The position numbers and the translations under genes were made by a program. The notes under the pieces were generated by a model, which saw only the letters and a list, made by a program, of their open reading frames with translations, ran no database searches and had not been told where the DNA came from. DNA of 64,000 bases from an uncultured Planktomarina sp. (GTDB taxonomy: Bacteria; Pseudomonadota; Alphaproteobacteria; Rhodobacterales; Rhodobacteraceae): NCBI GenBank assembly GCA_905182425.1, contig CAJJBP010000013.1, positions 1 to 64,000 of the forward strand. The letters are read 5' to 3'. This document shows, piece by piece, positions 37,102 through 46,038 of this stretch (within the stretch, counting starts at the first letter, position 1; each line of letters begins with the position of its first letter).

Positions 37102-38073
37102 ATGAGCCGTGATGTCGATCCCTTTTTTCAACCTATTTCCGCAATGGAACTTGCTCGTTTTGCCGGAGTGCCGACTTTCATGCGGCTTCCTCATATGACC
37201 CCAGATCACCCTCGCTTTGACGATATAAATATAGGTTTATTGGGCGTGCCTTGGGATGGGGGTACAACAAACAGACCGGGCGCGCGACACGGACCGCGCC
37301 AAATGCGTGATCTTTCTACCATGATCCGGGCAATGAACCCGGTTACCAACATTTCACCCTTTGCCAGCGTTAATTGTGCCGACCTGGGTGATGTGCCACC
37401 AAATCCAGTAGATATTCAAGATAGCCTCAATCGTGTGACAGACTTTATTTCAATCATGAAGAAAAAAAATATTGTGCCAATGACAGCAGGTGGAGATCAT
37501 TTGGTTACACTCCCTATTCTACGGGCACTCGCAATTGACGGACCGCTGGGTCTGATTCAATTTGACAGTCATACAGATTTATTTGACAGCTACTTTGGCG
37601 GTCATAAATTTACCCATGGCACTCCATTTCGCCGAGCAATAGAAGAAGGTTTGGTAGATCCAAAACGCTTTGTTCAGGTCGGAATTCGTGGTACCGCATA
37701 TAATCTAGATGACATCGAGTGGGGCATGGACCAGGGTGTCAGAATCATCCGCATTGAGGAGTTATTTGAACGAGGTGTGCCTGACGTTATGGCCGAAGTT
37801 CGCGAGATTGTTGGAACTCTACCAACGTATTGTACCTATGATATTGACTTTGTTGACCCAACCTTCGCATCCGGAACTGGAACACCGGAAATTGGTGGAC
37901 CAAACAGTTTTCAAGCCCAACAGGTTGTACGCGAATTAGCGGGCGTAAACCTGGTAGGTGCCGACTTAGTCGAAGTTTCTCCGCCACTAGATTCTGCTGG
38001 TGGCACTGCATGGTTAGGGGTATCTCTAATTTTCGAATTAATGTGCATTTTGTCGCAATCTATTGAAAAATAG
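37102..38073 (+). CDS. ureohydrolase (agmatinase / guanidino-acid hydrolase family)
   Basis: A 323-aa enzyme of the arginase superfamily, hydrolysing a guanidino compound to an amine and urea. All dinuclear metal ligands are present: H133 (GGDH), D155, H157 and D159 (DSHTD), D247 and D249 (YDIDFVDP). GTGTPEIGG (258-266) and DLVEVSPPLD are also conserved. The N-terminal RFAGVPTFMRLP and the general length recall guanidinobutyrase and guanidinopropionase rather than agmatinase or arginase, but substrate cannot be read off. A polyamine-type ABC importer follows, and tpa and xsc lie on either side of the block. A guanidino compound is therefore the likely import. Confidence 0.85.
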   Translation: MSRDVDPFFQPISAMELARFAGVPTFMRLPHMTPDHPRFDDINIGLLGVPWDGGTTNRPGARHGPRQMRDLSTMIRAMNPVTNISPFASVNCADLGDVPPNPVDIQDSLNRVTDFISIMKKKNIVPMTAGGDHLVTLPILRALAIDGPLGLIQFDSHTDLFDSYFGGHKFTHGTPFRRAIEEGLVDPKRFVQVGIRGTAYNLDDIEWGMDQGVRIIRIEELFERGVPDVMAEVREIVGTLPTYCTYDIDFVDPTFASGTGTPEIGGPNSFQAQQVVRELAGVNLVGADLVEVSPPLDSAGGTAWLGVSLIFELMCILSQSIEK

Positions 38074-38384
38074 ATGAATTTTTAAAAATATACTAAGATT
38101 AAATTTTATGACAGAAGTACTGGCTAAGCTTTTTCATTGTCCCTGACAACGGTAACACATGCCAAGCTTACAGCTGTAATTGATTCTACAATGCAGTTAT
38201 AAAAAATCATACTGAGCTTTGTGAACGACTATTAATCGCCTATTTGCTTTGTTGTTAAAAAATAAACACTTTCCAGCCCAACCGTTAGATAGCAAAGAGT
38301 ATAAAAATAGTAAGTTTAACTATTTTAGTTGTTGTTCAAAGCATTGTGTGGTGACATCGCTTTATATGAAACTAGGAGGGAACT
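38074..38384 (+). other. AT-rich intergenic region before the importer genes
   Basis: 311 bases with no gene seen. It must hold the promoter of the binding-protein gene, but no clear promoter pair or palindromic operator stood out. A good AGGAGGGA ribosome site ends the region. Confidence 0.4.
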
Positions 38385-39554
38385 ATGACCGACGTTAAAA
38401 AACCCACTCATAAGACTGCAGAGGCGGTTAAGAAATTTAACCGCCGCACACTTTTAGCGAGCGGTGCGGCCTTGGCTGCATTTACACCAGTCGCACCAAT
38501 GTTTGTGAGAAACGCATTTGCCGCAACAAGTGGTGAAGTAAACGTCCTGATGTGGGGCGAGTATTTGCCTGACTCAGTGATTGCTGATTTCAAAGCAAAA
38601 ACCGGTATTGTAGTTAATCACACAAAAATTGGTGATAACGGAGAGATCATTTCAAAAATGAAAGCTGGCGGCGGTGCCGGCTACGATCTCGCAAGTCCAA
38701 CAAATATGAGAGCCCTTCAATGGGAAAACCTTGGCGTGCTTCAGCCATTTGACATGAACAAAGTAACCAATATTGGAAATGTTAATCCCGGCATGGTCGC
38801 CGTTGGAGAGCGTGATTGGAACTTTGGCAATAAGGGATCACACTGGCTGCCACAGCTTTGGGGTACAGAATCAATCTCGTGGCGAACAGACAAATGGACC
38901 CCTGACGGGTTGCCAAGTTTTGGCGATATATGGGAGCCAAATCCAGGTATAAACGGTGCGTTTATGATGGGTCGAACATACTCAATGATGACTGGTTGTG
39001 GTATTTGGATGCATCATGAGGGTAAAATGGACTTCTGGTCTTCTTACAAAGACGAAGAGACTATGAGAAAAAACTGGGAGATAATTACTGCTTATTGTAT
39101 CTCTAAAAAGTCCAACTTAGTAAAATTTTGGTCGGGTGCAGATCCACAAAAGCAAGGCTTCACTTCAGATGGTGTTGTCGTGGGCCAAACATGGGACGGA
39201 CCAATTGTATCTATGATGAAATCAGGCGAGCCTGTTGCATACCAAACTACCAAGGAAGGTGCGCTTGCTTGGGTTGACGGAATAACAATGTCGGCTAAAG
39301 CAGAAAACAGAGACGAAGCTTACGAACTTATTAACTATAGCTTCACGCCAGAAGTTGGTGGTCTAACGATCAACGAGATTGGATATAATTCAGCTGTTAT
39401 TGGTGCTTCGGATCATTATACTGCTGAGACAAAGGCTATTTCGCAGGCAGTATATCCTGGGGATACCGCGTCTAAGTTGAACCCATGGCCTCCTGAGCCG
39501 CCCTGGTTTGCAGATGCGCGTGCTGAATATGCAAACAAATTTGAAACTGCCTAA
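38385..39554 (+). CDS. PotD/PotF-like ABC substrate-binding protein with Tat signal
   Basis: A 389-aa binding protein. The N-terminus carries a twin-arginine signal, NRRTLLASGAAL with R20 and R21, and likely cleavage after AFA near residue 46, so it is exported folded. The mature part begins EVNVLMWGEYLPDSVI, the usual start of spermidine/putrescine-type binding proteins, and includes GDNGEIISKMKAGGGAGYD near 82-100. It is the first gene of a four-gene importer operon and is followed by a terminator that would make it more abundant than the other components. Ligand unknown; a cationic amine or guanidine is plausible. Confidence 0.85.
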   Translation: MTDVKKPTHKTAEAVKKFNRRTLLASGAALAAFTPVAPMFVRNAFAATSGEVNVLMWGEYLPDSVIADFKAKTGIVVNHTKIGDNGEIISKMKAGGGAGYDLASPTNMRALQWENLGVLQPFDMNKVTNIGNVNPGMVAVGERDWNFGNKGSHWLPQLWGTESISWRTDKWTPDGLPSFGDIWEPNPGINGAFMMGRTYSMMTGCGIWMHHEGKMDFWSSYKDEETMRKNWEIITAYCISKKSNLVKFWSGADPQKQGFTSDGVVVGQTWDGPIVSMMKSGEPVAYQTTKEGALAWVDGITMSAKAENRDEAYELINYSFTPEVGGLTINEIGYNSAVIGASDHYTAETKAISQAVYPGDTASKLNPWPPEPPWFADARAEYANKFETA

Positions 39555-39576
39555 AAATTTCAATTTGTAAAAATTG

Positions 39577-39612
39577 GAGCGCCTTGAATTTTGTCAGGGC
39601 GCTCTTTTTTTT
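39577..39612 (+). terminator. rho-independent terminator after the binding-protein gene
   Basis: GAGCGCC (39577-39583) and GGCGCTC (39598-39604) form a 7-bp GC-rich stem followed by eight T residues (39605-39612). It sits 23 bases past the binding-protein stop and before the ATPase gene in the same direction, so it probably acts as a partial terminator within the operon. Confidence 0.85.
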
Positions 39613-39663
39613 CCATTAGTTTTGGTTTATAGCGAGGCAGATTGTTTTTTAAGGAATTGACCT

Positions 39664-40776
39664 ATGAGTGCTGATGTAGAACTGCAAAACGTTTCTGTTT
39701 CTTTTGGAAACTTTTATGCGGCAAAAAATGTTAGTGTCAAAATAGAAAAAGGAGAGTTCTTTAGCTTCCTTGGACCCTCTGGCTGTGGAAAGACCACTTT
39801 GCTACGCGCAATATCTGGATTCTCCGAGCCATCTGATGGAAAAATTCTAATCGGAAACCAGGATATGGCTGGCATTGGACCAAACAACAGGCCAACATCT
39901 CTAATATTTCAAAACCTTGCTCTGTTCCCACTAATGTCTGTAGCAGATAATATAGCATTTTCTTTGGAGGTCAGGGGAACTGGGAAGGTCCAAAGAAGAA
40001 AACGAGCTGACGAACTTTTAGAATTAGTCGCTTTAAGTGGCCAGGGTGATAAAAAAGTTCATGAACTATCTGGTGGACAGCGACAGCGAGTGGCAATTGC
40101 ACGTGCGCTGGCAATCGAGCCAGAGGTTCTGCTTTTAGACGAACCGTTGTCAGCATTAGATTTAAAATTACGCCAGAAAATGAGAACAGAACTGAGAGAG
40201 ATCCAGAAGAGAGTTGGTATCACCTTCATTTATATTACTCATGACCAAGGTGAAGCATTAACGATGTCAGACCGAATTGCAGTCATGAACCAAGGCGAGT
40301 TGGAACAAATTGGCTCGTGTCACAACGTATACGAATCGCCGCGCACTCCATTTGTAGCAACATTTGTTGGTGAGAATAACTCGTTCTATGGAACCGTTAG
40401 TGCAGTTGATGGTGATATGGTGAATGTATCGGCTGATGGTAATAATTTTTTGGCGAAGGCTGGTGATTTGGGTGAGGGTAAAAAGTATACCTTTAAAAAG
40501 GATGACAAGGTAATAATGTTTGTAAGGCCTGAATCTATTTTCCTTAAAGACCAAAATAATCAGGCGGACAATATTTTTACCGCGGGCTTCAAAGCAATCG
40601 AATTCGAAGGAAACTTAAAAAATATTTATATGAGTATCGATGGGAAACAAAATGTTCGCTGTAGTGTTTCCAATGCCGTTGATACTACGGACCTACCAAA
40701 TTCAAAAAAAGTCGAATTAAAATTTTCCTCACGAGATGCAGTTGTCCTTCCCGTGGGACCGTTAGCGGTTGATTAG
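39664..40776 (+). CDS. PotA-like ABC transporter ATPase
   Basis: A 370-aa ATPase of the polyamine/opine/amine uptake family. Walker A GPSGCGKTT is at 37-45, the LSGGQRQR signature near 135-142, Walker B VLLLDEPLSALD near 155-166 and the H-loop THDQGEAL thereafter. A TOBE domain follows from about 285. AAGGAA precedes the ATG. It energises the permeases encoded immediately downstream. Confidence 0.9.
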   Translation: MSADVELQNVSVSFGNFYAAKNVSVKIEKGEFFSFLGPSGCGKTTLLRAISGFSEPSDGKILIGNQDMAGIGPNNRPTSLIFQNLALFPLMSVADNIAFSLEVRGTGKVQRRKRADELLELVALSGQGDKKVHELSGGQRQRVAIARALAIEPEVLLLDEPLSALDLKLRQKMRTELREIQKRVGITFIYITHDQGEALTMSDRIAVMNQGELEQIGSCHNVYESPRTPFVATFVGENNSFYGTVSAVDGDMVNVSADGNNFLAKAGDLGEGKKYTFKKDDKVIMFVRPESIFLKDQNNQADNIFTAGFKAIEFEGNLKNIYMSIDGKQNVRCSVSNAVDTTDLPNSKKVELKFSSRDAVVLPVGPLAVD

Positions 40777-40787
40777 AGAGAACAAGA

Positions 40788-41699
40788 ATGAAGTATTTCT
40801 TTAATAAAAACGGTCCTCTGATATCAACCTATTTAATAATTGCTATTGGGTTCTGGTTAGTTTTTCTTATTATTATTCCACAATTATATATGGTTGACCT
40901 TTCATTCCGTCCTAACATACCGCCACTATTAAGGGGCGGTCCAGACGACGTATATACGCTAACTCATTACAAACATTTCCTTTTTGGTTCTGAGACAAGT
41001 GGAGAAAGTTATAATTATGTAGATGTGGGCGTTTTCAGAGACACACTTTTAATCGCTGTTCTAATTACGCTTATTAATCTTTGCTTTTGTTATCCCATCG
41101 CCTTTTATATTGCGAAAGTTGCCTCCCCCAATACTGCAAGATTATTGATTGTTTCTTTAATTATTCCTTTCTGGATTAATGAGCTTCTCCGCTCTTTTGC
41201 ACTCCGCATTTTATTTGCTGGTGAGGGATTTATAAATAATGTCCTTCTCAAATTGGGTCTAATAGACAGCGGCATAAATTTTATAGCTATGGATGTCGCT
41301 CTCTATACTGGCCTAAACTATGCCTATATTCTTTTAATGATTTTTCCTCTTTATAATGCCATGGACACTCTGGACAGAAATCAGCTTGAAGCAGCAGAAG
41401 ATTTGGGTTCATCAATGTTAAAAACTCACTTTCGGATCGTTATCCCACATGCCAAGGCTGGGATTGCGTCTGGGTGCACCATGGTTTTCATGCTAACCGC
41501 AGGTGCTTTAGCAACACCAGTAGTCCTTAGTAGCCCTAATACATTTTGGTTTACTCAATTAATTTATCAGTGGTTTAATATGAACGACAATTGGCCAAGA
41601 GGGGCCGCCTATTCAGTTGTCTTGCTGTCTGTATCGGTTGTTTTTGTACTTCTAATGATGAAAATCTTTAAAGTGAAAATTGGTGAGATTGTACGATGA
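40788..41699 (+). CDS. PotB-like ABC transporter permease
   Basis: A 303-aa permease with six membrane segments and the EAA loop EAAEDLGSSMLKTHFRIVIP (about 203-222). Its class is the spermidine/putrescine permease PotB. The periplasmic loop after the first segment (about 40-80) is long and polar. The codons are strikingly AT-rich compared with flanking genes. It overlaps the next permease gene by four bases (ATGA). Confidence 0.9.
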   Translation: MKYFFNKNGPLISTYLIIAIGFWLVFLIIIPQLYMVDLSFRPNIPPLLRGGPDDVYTLTHYKHFLFGSETSGESYNYVDVGVFRDTLLIAVLITLINLCFCYPIAFYIAKVASPNTARLLIVSLIIPFWINELLRSFALRILFAGEGFINNVLLKLGLIDSGINFIAMDVALYTGLNYAYILLMIFPLYNAMDTLDRNQLEAAEDLGSSMLKTHFRIVIPHAKAGIASGCTMVFMLTAGALATPVVLSSPNTFWFTQLIYQWFNMNDNWPRGAAYSVVLLSVSVVFVLLMMKIFKVKIGEIVR

Positions 41700-42910
41700 A
41701 ATCTCAACAAGCTCTAAATATATTATTAGGCATTTATATTTTTATATTTTTTACCTACCTTTTTGGCCCTCTTGTTATAATGAGCATCACAGCTTTTAAC
41801 TCAGCCGAATTTCCATCCGTAACACCTTGGGAGTGCTTCAGTCTTCGATGGTTCAACGAAGGCAAAATTGCCTATGATGGACAACACCTTGCAGGGTTAG
41901 CTACGGATTGGAGGCTGCACGAAGGCTTAATTACGTCACTAAAAATTGGACTGGGAGTTGTTCTTCTTGCAGTTCCCATAGGGTTGTCAGCGGCTCTAGT
42001 CTTGACACAAGTTCACAGTCGGTTGCGTACAGCATTTTATTCCATATCTATTATGCCAGTATTATTTCCAGGCGTCATTATTGGAATTTCAACGGTAGTC
42101 CTTTGGGACCGGATTGCCACTATGGGCGGTGGCGGCCTTGCCACACAACTAGGAAGAAATGGTGTTTTCTTAACTATATTGGCTCAGACCTGTTTCATCT
42201 CTACATACTGTTTTTTAATTTTTGTCGCCAGATTACAGAGGTTCGATCAAACACAGGAAGAGGCAGCTTTAGATCTTGGAGCAAACCAGACCCAAGTTTT
42301 TTTCAAAATATTAATACCGTATATGATGCCCGCGATTGCTTCGTCCTGCGTGATAGCATTCCTGGCGTCCTTTGAGAATTACAACACTACGGTCTTCAGT
42401 ATTTTATCTGATCAAACTCTTACAACTGTTATTGCGTCCAAAGTTCGCCTTGGAATAAGCCCTGCAATCAGCTCTCTTGCACTGGTAATCATCTTAATAA
42501 CCCTAACAGTAACGATAATATATGAAGTCCTCAAAAGGCGAGAGGACAAAAAGAAAAAGGAACTTGAAGCTGAAGCCTTGTTTGCACAAACTCTAGATTC
42601 GCGCCTGAAAAAAGTGAAAACAAATGGCCTCAAAATCCCAAAATCTATATTTGTTATATTATTTTTCGTCGTAGTATGCATTTTTGGATTTAATAAAATG
42701 GTAGAGAAAGGGATGTATGGATCCACCTGTATTGCTGCCACAGAAAAAGAAAAGAAGTCCAATTTTGCTGATCAGCTAAAGCTATTACAAAATAACGCTG
42801 AAATAGCTAATCAGCGATCGTCAGAAAATGGTGACGTAGGCGAGAAAAAAGAATTTGATAGTATTTTTGGAGATCCAAATTTATTCAAAGACTTTGGTGG
42901 GTTTGATTAA
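41696..42910 (+). CDS. PotC-like ABC permease with an unusual C-terminal extension
   Basis: A 404-aa protein. Residues 1-280 form a normal PotC-type permease with six membrane segments and an EAA loop (EEAALDLGANQTQVFFKILIP, about 188-208). PotC proteins normally end near here. Instead a lysine- and glutamate-rich linker (281-312) leads to a seventh hydrophobic segment (about 315-332). After that comes a polar tail rich in K, E, N and D that ends in phenylalanine and aspartate (FKDFGGFD). The extension reads as one open frame with no stop or shift, so it is probably genuine. Its role is unknown; tethering the ATPase or a second membrane protein is a guess. Confidence 0.85.
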   Translation: MKSQQALNILLGIYIFIFFTYLFGPLVIMSITAFNSAEFPSVTPWECFSLRWFNEGKIAYDGQHLAGLATDWRLHEGLITSLKIGLGVVLLAVPIGLSAALVLTQVHSRLRTAFYSISIMPVLFPGVIIGISTVVLWDRIATMGGGGLATQLGRNGVFLTILAQTCFISTYCFLIFVARLQRFDQTQEEAALDLGANQTQVFFKILIPYMMPAIASSCVIAFLASFENYNTTVFSILSDQTLTTVIASKVRLGISPAISSLALVIILITLTVTIIYEVLKRREDKKKKELEAEALFAQTLDSRLKKVKTNGLKIPKSIFVILFFVVVCIFGFNKMVEKGMYGSTCIAATEKEKKSNFADQLKLLQNNAEIANQRSSENGDVGEKKEFDSIFGDPNLFKDFGGFD

Positions 42911-43052
42911 AAGATACAGGACCAAGACTATCCCTAAGCACTTTGTTCAAATTCTTCAGCTGCTAGCAGTTCTAACAGAGATTAACTATCAGGCTGTTTT
43001 CTGTTTTCCAGAGCAAGATGAGGTGCGCGCACGGCCAACAAGTTTACAGTAA
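42911..43052 (+). other. intergenic region after the importer operon
   Basis: No recognisable gene. The AT-rich composition of the importer block fades here and GC content rises towards the remnants that follow, suggesting the right boundary of the insertion lies near 42.9-43.0 kb. Confidence 0.4.
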
Positions 43053-43217
43053 GCTTTGACACCGATCTTTCACTTTGCGAATTATGAGTTCAAGAAATCG
43101 GATGGGGTGATCGTTACACATCTGAATGGGCATGCCGTTTCACCAGGAGAAGAGATTGCGTTGAATGACGGTCGCTTGGGGCTCACCGACAAAGGCACCC
43201 CTTCTTTGAACCGGTAA
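43053..43217 (+). pseudogene. coding fragment of unrecognised origin
   Basis: Fifty-four codons without a start, ending at the TAA 43215-43217, that read like real protein: FHFANYEFKKSDGVIVTH, GHAVSPGEEIALNDGRLG, LTDKGTP. The base composition matches the core genome and not the AT-rich block. It is followed by other broken pieces, the last of which is a TauC/SsuC-type permease remnant. I do not recognise the family. Confidence 0.45.
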
Positions 43218-43300
43218 GTGGGTTCCACATGGCACGGTTGTATTTGCAAGCGCCAGAGATGGCCTCAGACCATTTTTTGACGCTGAACAAAGAGGTTTAT

Positions 43301-43673
43301 CGTAATTTCATACTCCTACAGCATACATGGGCTTCACTGTCGCGGGGGGGTCGACGGTTTTCTGTTTGGGTGCCTTGCTGGGCATTATTCCCGTGGGCTT
43401 CCGAATTGATCTTATGGCCGGTTTGATCCGATTGTTGAGTTTATGAGACCTGTGCCATCCTTGACCCTGATTCCCTTGATGATCATCTGGTTTGGAATTG
43501 GTAAAACCTCCAAGATTATCACACTGTTCCTAGTGGCGCTTTTGATCATGGTCGCGGCCAAGTTTTAGCTGACTGATACTGTGACCGCTGGGATAATTCT
43601 GATTGGCTTTTTGATTAATATCTGCATTCGCCAACTCGAAAGTTGGTTGGTGTCTTGGAAGGGCAAACCTTAA
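43301..43673 (+). pseudogene. remnant of a TauC/SsuC-type ABC permease
   Basis: Three pieces in different frames follow each other as they would in a TauC/SsuC permease. LLQHTWASLSR lies at about 43316-43348 and GALLGIIPVGF at about 43370-43402. DPIVEFMRPVPSLTLIP with IIWFGIGKTSKII follows from 43425. After VALLIMVAA the conserved EAA region is missing, a stop (43566-43568) follows, and the C-terminal GIILIGFLINICIRQLESWLVSWKGK remains to the end at 43673. Frameshifts, a deletion and a stop make it non-functional. In Rhodobacterales tauABC commonly lies near tpa and xsc, so this is most likely a dead tauC. Confidence 0.75.
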
Positions 43674-43718
43674 AAGCTTTTAAAACGAGTCCCACTGGGG
43701 CCTATTTTTGTTAAAAAC

Positions 43719-46019
43719 CTATTCGATTTCAGCACCAGATAGCATGGCAGTGATCCAGCGCTTTGTGTCCGGTGTTTTTGCCAAGCGCAGAAAGGCTGCG
43801 CGTTCGCGGTCAAACATATCTTGCTCAGTGACCTCAAGGGGGGCATCTGAGGCTGTGTTGACAACGATTGTCGCGATTTCCATCGCAGTGGTTTTATTGT
43901 GGGGCTTGAACCAGCCCTTGGCCAGGCCATCGGCCATGAATACCTCCATTTTGCCAAATACAGCTTTTCCGGGCAGGGTCAATTTTAGTGGTGTGGGCGG
44001 GGTATATCCTGGGGCCATGTCAGCAAGGAGTGCAGTGGCCCGTGTGATTAGCTTATCGCGGTTCATCACAGTTTCATCGTGATCAGGGATGAAATAGCGC
44101 AGTTTTGCAGCCTGTTCGGGGCTCTGACCGGTTTTACCGTAGCCTACTTGCATCCACGTTTCCCAGGCTGCAACTTCAGGATCCTGAGTTGCGGAAAGCC
44201 AGCGTTGGTAGGTAGTTTTCACACCACCACCACCTGGCACGACCCCCACACCACTTTCGACTAATCCAAGAACTGAATTTGCATGCGTAATCAATTTATC
44301 ACAATGTAGTAACACCTCAAATCCGCCGCCGAGTGAAAGGCCGGAAGGTGCACCAACCACTGGCACAGGGCAGTATTTCAAAGCGACCACGGCTTGCTGG
44401 AAGTCATTTAAAAAAGTATCCATTTCGTCCCAAGCTTTGCGTGCAATAAAATCAGCGAAACGGTTAAGGTCAACGCCGGCACTAAAGTGTTGTGCATCAT
44501 TGTGAATAAGGATGCCTGCACCATGATCTTCAGCGGCTTGTTTCACAATTGCCATACTGTCGGCCGTAAGTGCATTGGCTTTGGAGTGAAATTCGACCAG
44601 TCGTAAATTGTTGGGCAGTGCCCAAAGGCTTGCGGCGCGATTGGTGGCAATGGGCGTCATGGTCCTGCGAGTCAAGCTGAACCGTTGCGTCCCTAAAGGC
44701 AAGTCTACCGGTTTCAACATAGGCTTTTCGCTAAAGTTGCGTACATTCAGAACGCCGTTTTCTGAGACGTAGAAGGGACCTATCTCTGCTGATACGGCCA
44801 AAGCCATTGGAATATCACATCCAGCTTGGTGGGCGAGTTCAATCACTATGTCAGCACCAAGCGCGTCTATCATTTCGAACGGCCCACGGATCCAATTAAA
44901 GCCCATTTTCATGGCGTCATCTATATCTTGGGGCGTGGCCGTTACTTCTGGGATTAATGCTGCTGCATAGGACAAAACCCGTCCTAAAAAGTTTCTACAA
45001 AAGCGTGTGTGTGCATCGTTGCCTGCTATCATCAGAGGAAGTGTTTCGCAGCTTTGTTGTTGTGCCAAAGCGGCGGCTTGGGCCATCGCTGGCAATTCTA
45101 TTGAACGGGGTCTCATACTTCCTGAGTTAAGGTCTATGACCTCGCCTGCGCGGTAGAAGCCACCTTTACCAGATTTTAAGCCTGTAAATCCTCCTTGGAT
45201 CATGGTGTTGATTAAATCGTTGGCGGGATTATTAGACTTACCTACAGCGTGAAAAACGTCCTTTTTCGGAAGGATATCGCCTAAAGTTTTTACAACATCT
45301 GACATTAAATCAACACCGATCATGTCATATAGACCAAAGACGCCGGTTTTGGGAATACCCATTGGGCGCCCCATTAGGGCGTCAGCGTCTTCAATACTAA
45401 GACGCTGTTTGAAGGCCTCGTCCATGCCGACTTGAAGTGCAAACACTCCAACACGGTTACCTAGAAACCCGGGGGTATCCTTGCAAGGTACAACGCCTTT
45501 TCCAAGGACTTCATCATTGAAATCTGAGAGTTTTTCCATGACGTCGGATCGGGTTTTCTCACCGCGTACCAGTTCTAAAAGGCGCATGTACCGAACTGGA
45601 TTGAAATAATGTGTGATAGCGAACCGCTCCTGAAAAGCGGTGGGCATTTCTGCCACGAGGAGTTTGATTGGGATGGTTGAAGTATTTGAAGTTACGATAC
45701 AGTTTTTGCTGATGACGTCATCCAACCGCCTATAAAGGTTGCGTTTGACATCCAGCTGTTCGACGATAGCTTCCACAATCCAGTCACATTCGGCCAGTTT
45801 GTCAAAATCGTCCTCGATAGTACCTGTTTTTATCAAATCCACATTGCAGCGTTGGTGCAGTGGAGCGGGTTCAGATTTCTTCAAGCGTTGAAGTGCGTAG
45901 TCTGTTGCCTCAGTATTGAGGTCTAGCAGTAAAACTTTATGGCCTGCGTTGGCGATTTGGCCTGCTATACCGGAGCCCATCGTGCCGGCACCGATAACTG
46001 CAATGCATTTGAATGACAT
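43719..46019 (-). CDS. 3-hydroxyacyl-CoA dehydrogenase / enoyl-CoA hydratase (FadB-like)
   Basis: A 766-aa bifunctional protein of beta-oxidation type. The order is reversed from E. coli FadB: the NAD-binding 3-hydroxyacyl-CoA dehydrogenase part comes first (GAGTMGSGIAG at 10-20, TSNTSTIPI near 108-116, HYFNPVRYMRLLE near 134-146), then a second dehydrogenase C-terminal region (about 310-430). An enoyl-CoA hydratase/isomerase domain follows (about 465-660, with FSAGVDLNRF and LSLGGGFEVLL). Such dehydrogenase-first proteins are common in alphaproteobacteria. It ends the minus-strand group metY-hydrolase-fadB. Confidence 0.88.
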   Translation of the reverse strand: MSFKCIAVIGAGTMGSGIAGQIANAGHKVLLLDLNTEATDYALQRLKKSEPAPLHQRCNVDLIKTGTIEDDFDKLAECDWIVEAIVEQLDVKRNLYRRLDDVISKNCIVTSNTSTIPIKLLVAEMPTAFQERFAITHYFNPVRYMRLLELVRGEKTRSDVMEKLSDFNDEVLGKGVVPCKDTPGFLGNRVGVFALQVGMDEAFKQRLSIEDADALMGRPMGIPKTGVFGLYDMIGVDLMSDVVKTLGDILPKKDVFHAVGKSNNPANDLINTMIQGGFTGLKSGKGGFYRAGEVIDLNSGSMRPRSIELPAMAQAAALAQQQSCETLPLMIAGNDAHTRFCRNFLGRVLSYAAALIPEVTATPQDIDDAMKMGFNWIRGPFEMIDALGADIVIELAHQAGCDIPMALAVSAEIGPFYVSENGVLNVRNFSEKPMLKPVDLPLGTQRFSLTRRTMTPIATNRAASLWALPNNLRLVEFHSKANALTADSMAIVKQAAEDHGAGILIHNDAQHFSAGVDLNRFADFIARKAWDEMDTFLNDFQQAVVALKYCPVPVVGAPSGLSLGGGFEVLLHCDKLITHANSVLGLVESGVGVVPGGGGVKTTYQRWLSATQDPEVAAWETWMQVGYGKTGQSPEQAAKLRYFIPDHDETVMNRDKLITRATALLADMAPGYTPPTPLKLTLPGKAVFGKMEVFMADGLAKGWFKPHNKTTAMEIATIVVNTASDAPLEVTEQDMFDRERAAFLRLAKTPDTKRWITAMLSGAEIE

Positions 46020-46038
46020 TTGAAAACTTTCGATCTTT

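Noticed and set aside
36380-43000. Prophage or transposon as vehicle of the AT-rich block
   Set aside because: No integrase, transposase, terminal inverted repeats or tRNA attachment site was seen at either edge.
43229-43426. Open frame of 65 codons upstream of the dead permease
   Set aside because: Only its LLQHTWASLSR portion matches a permease; the rest is out of frame with the homologous sequence, so it is part of the pseudogene and not a gene.
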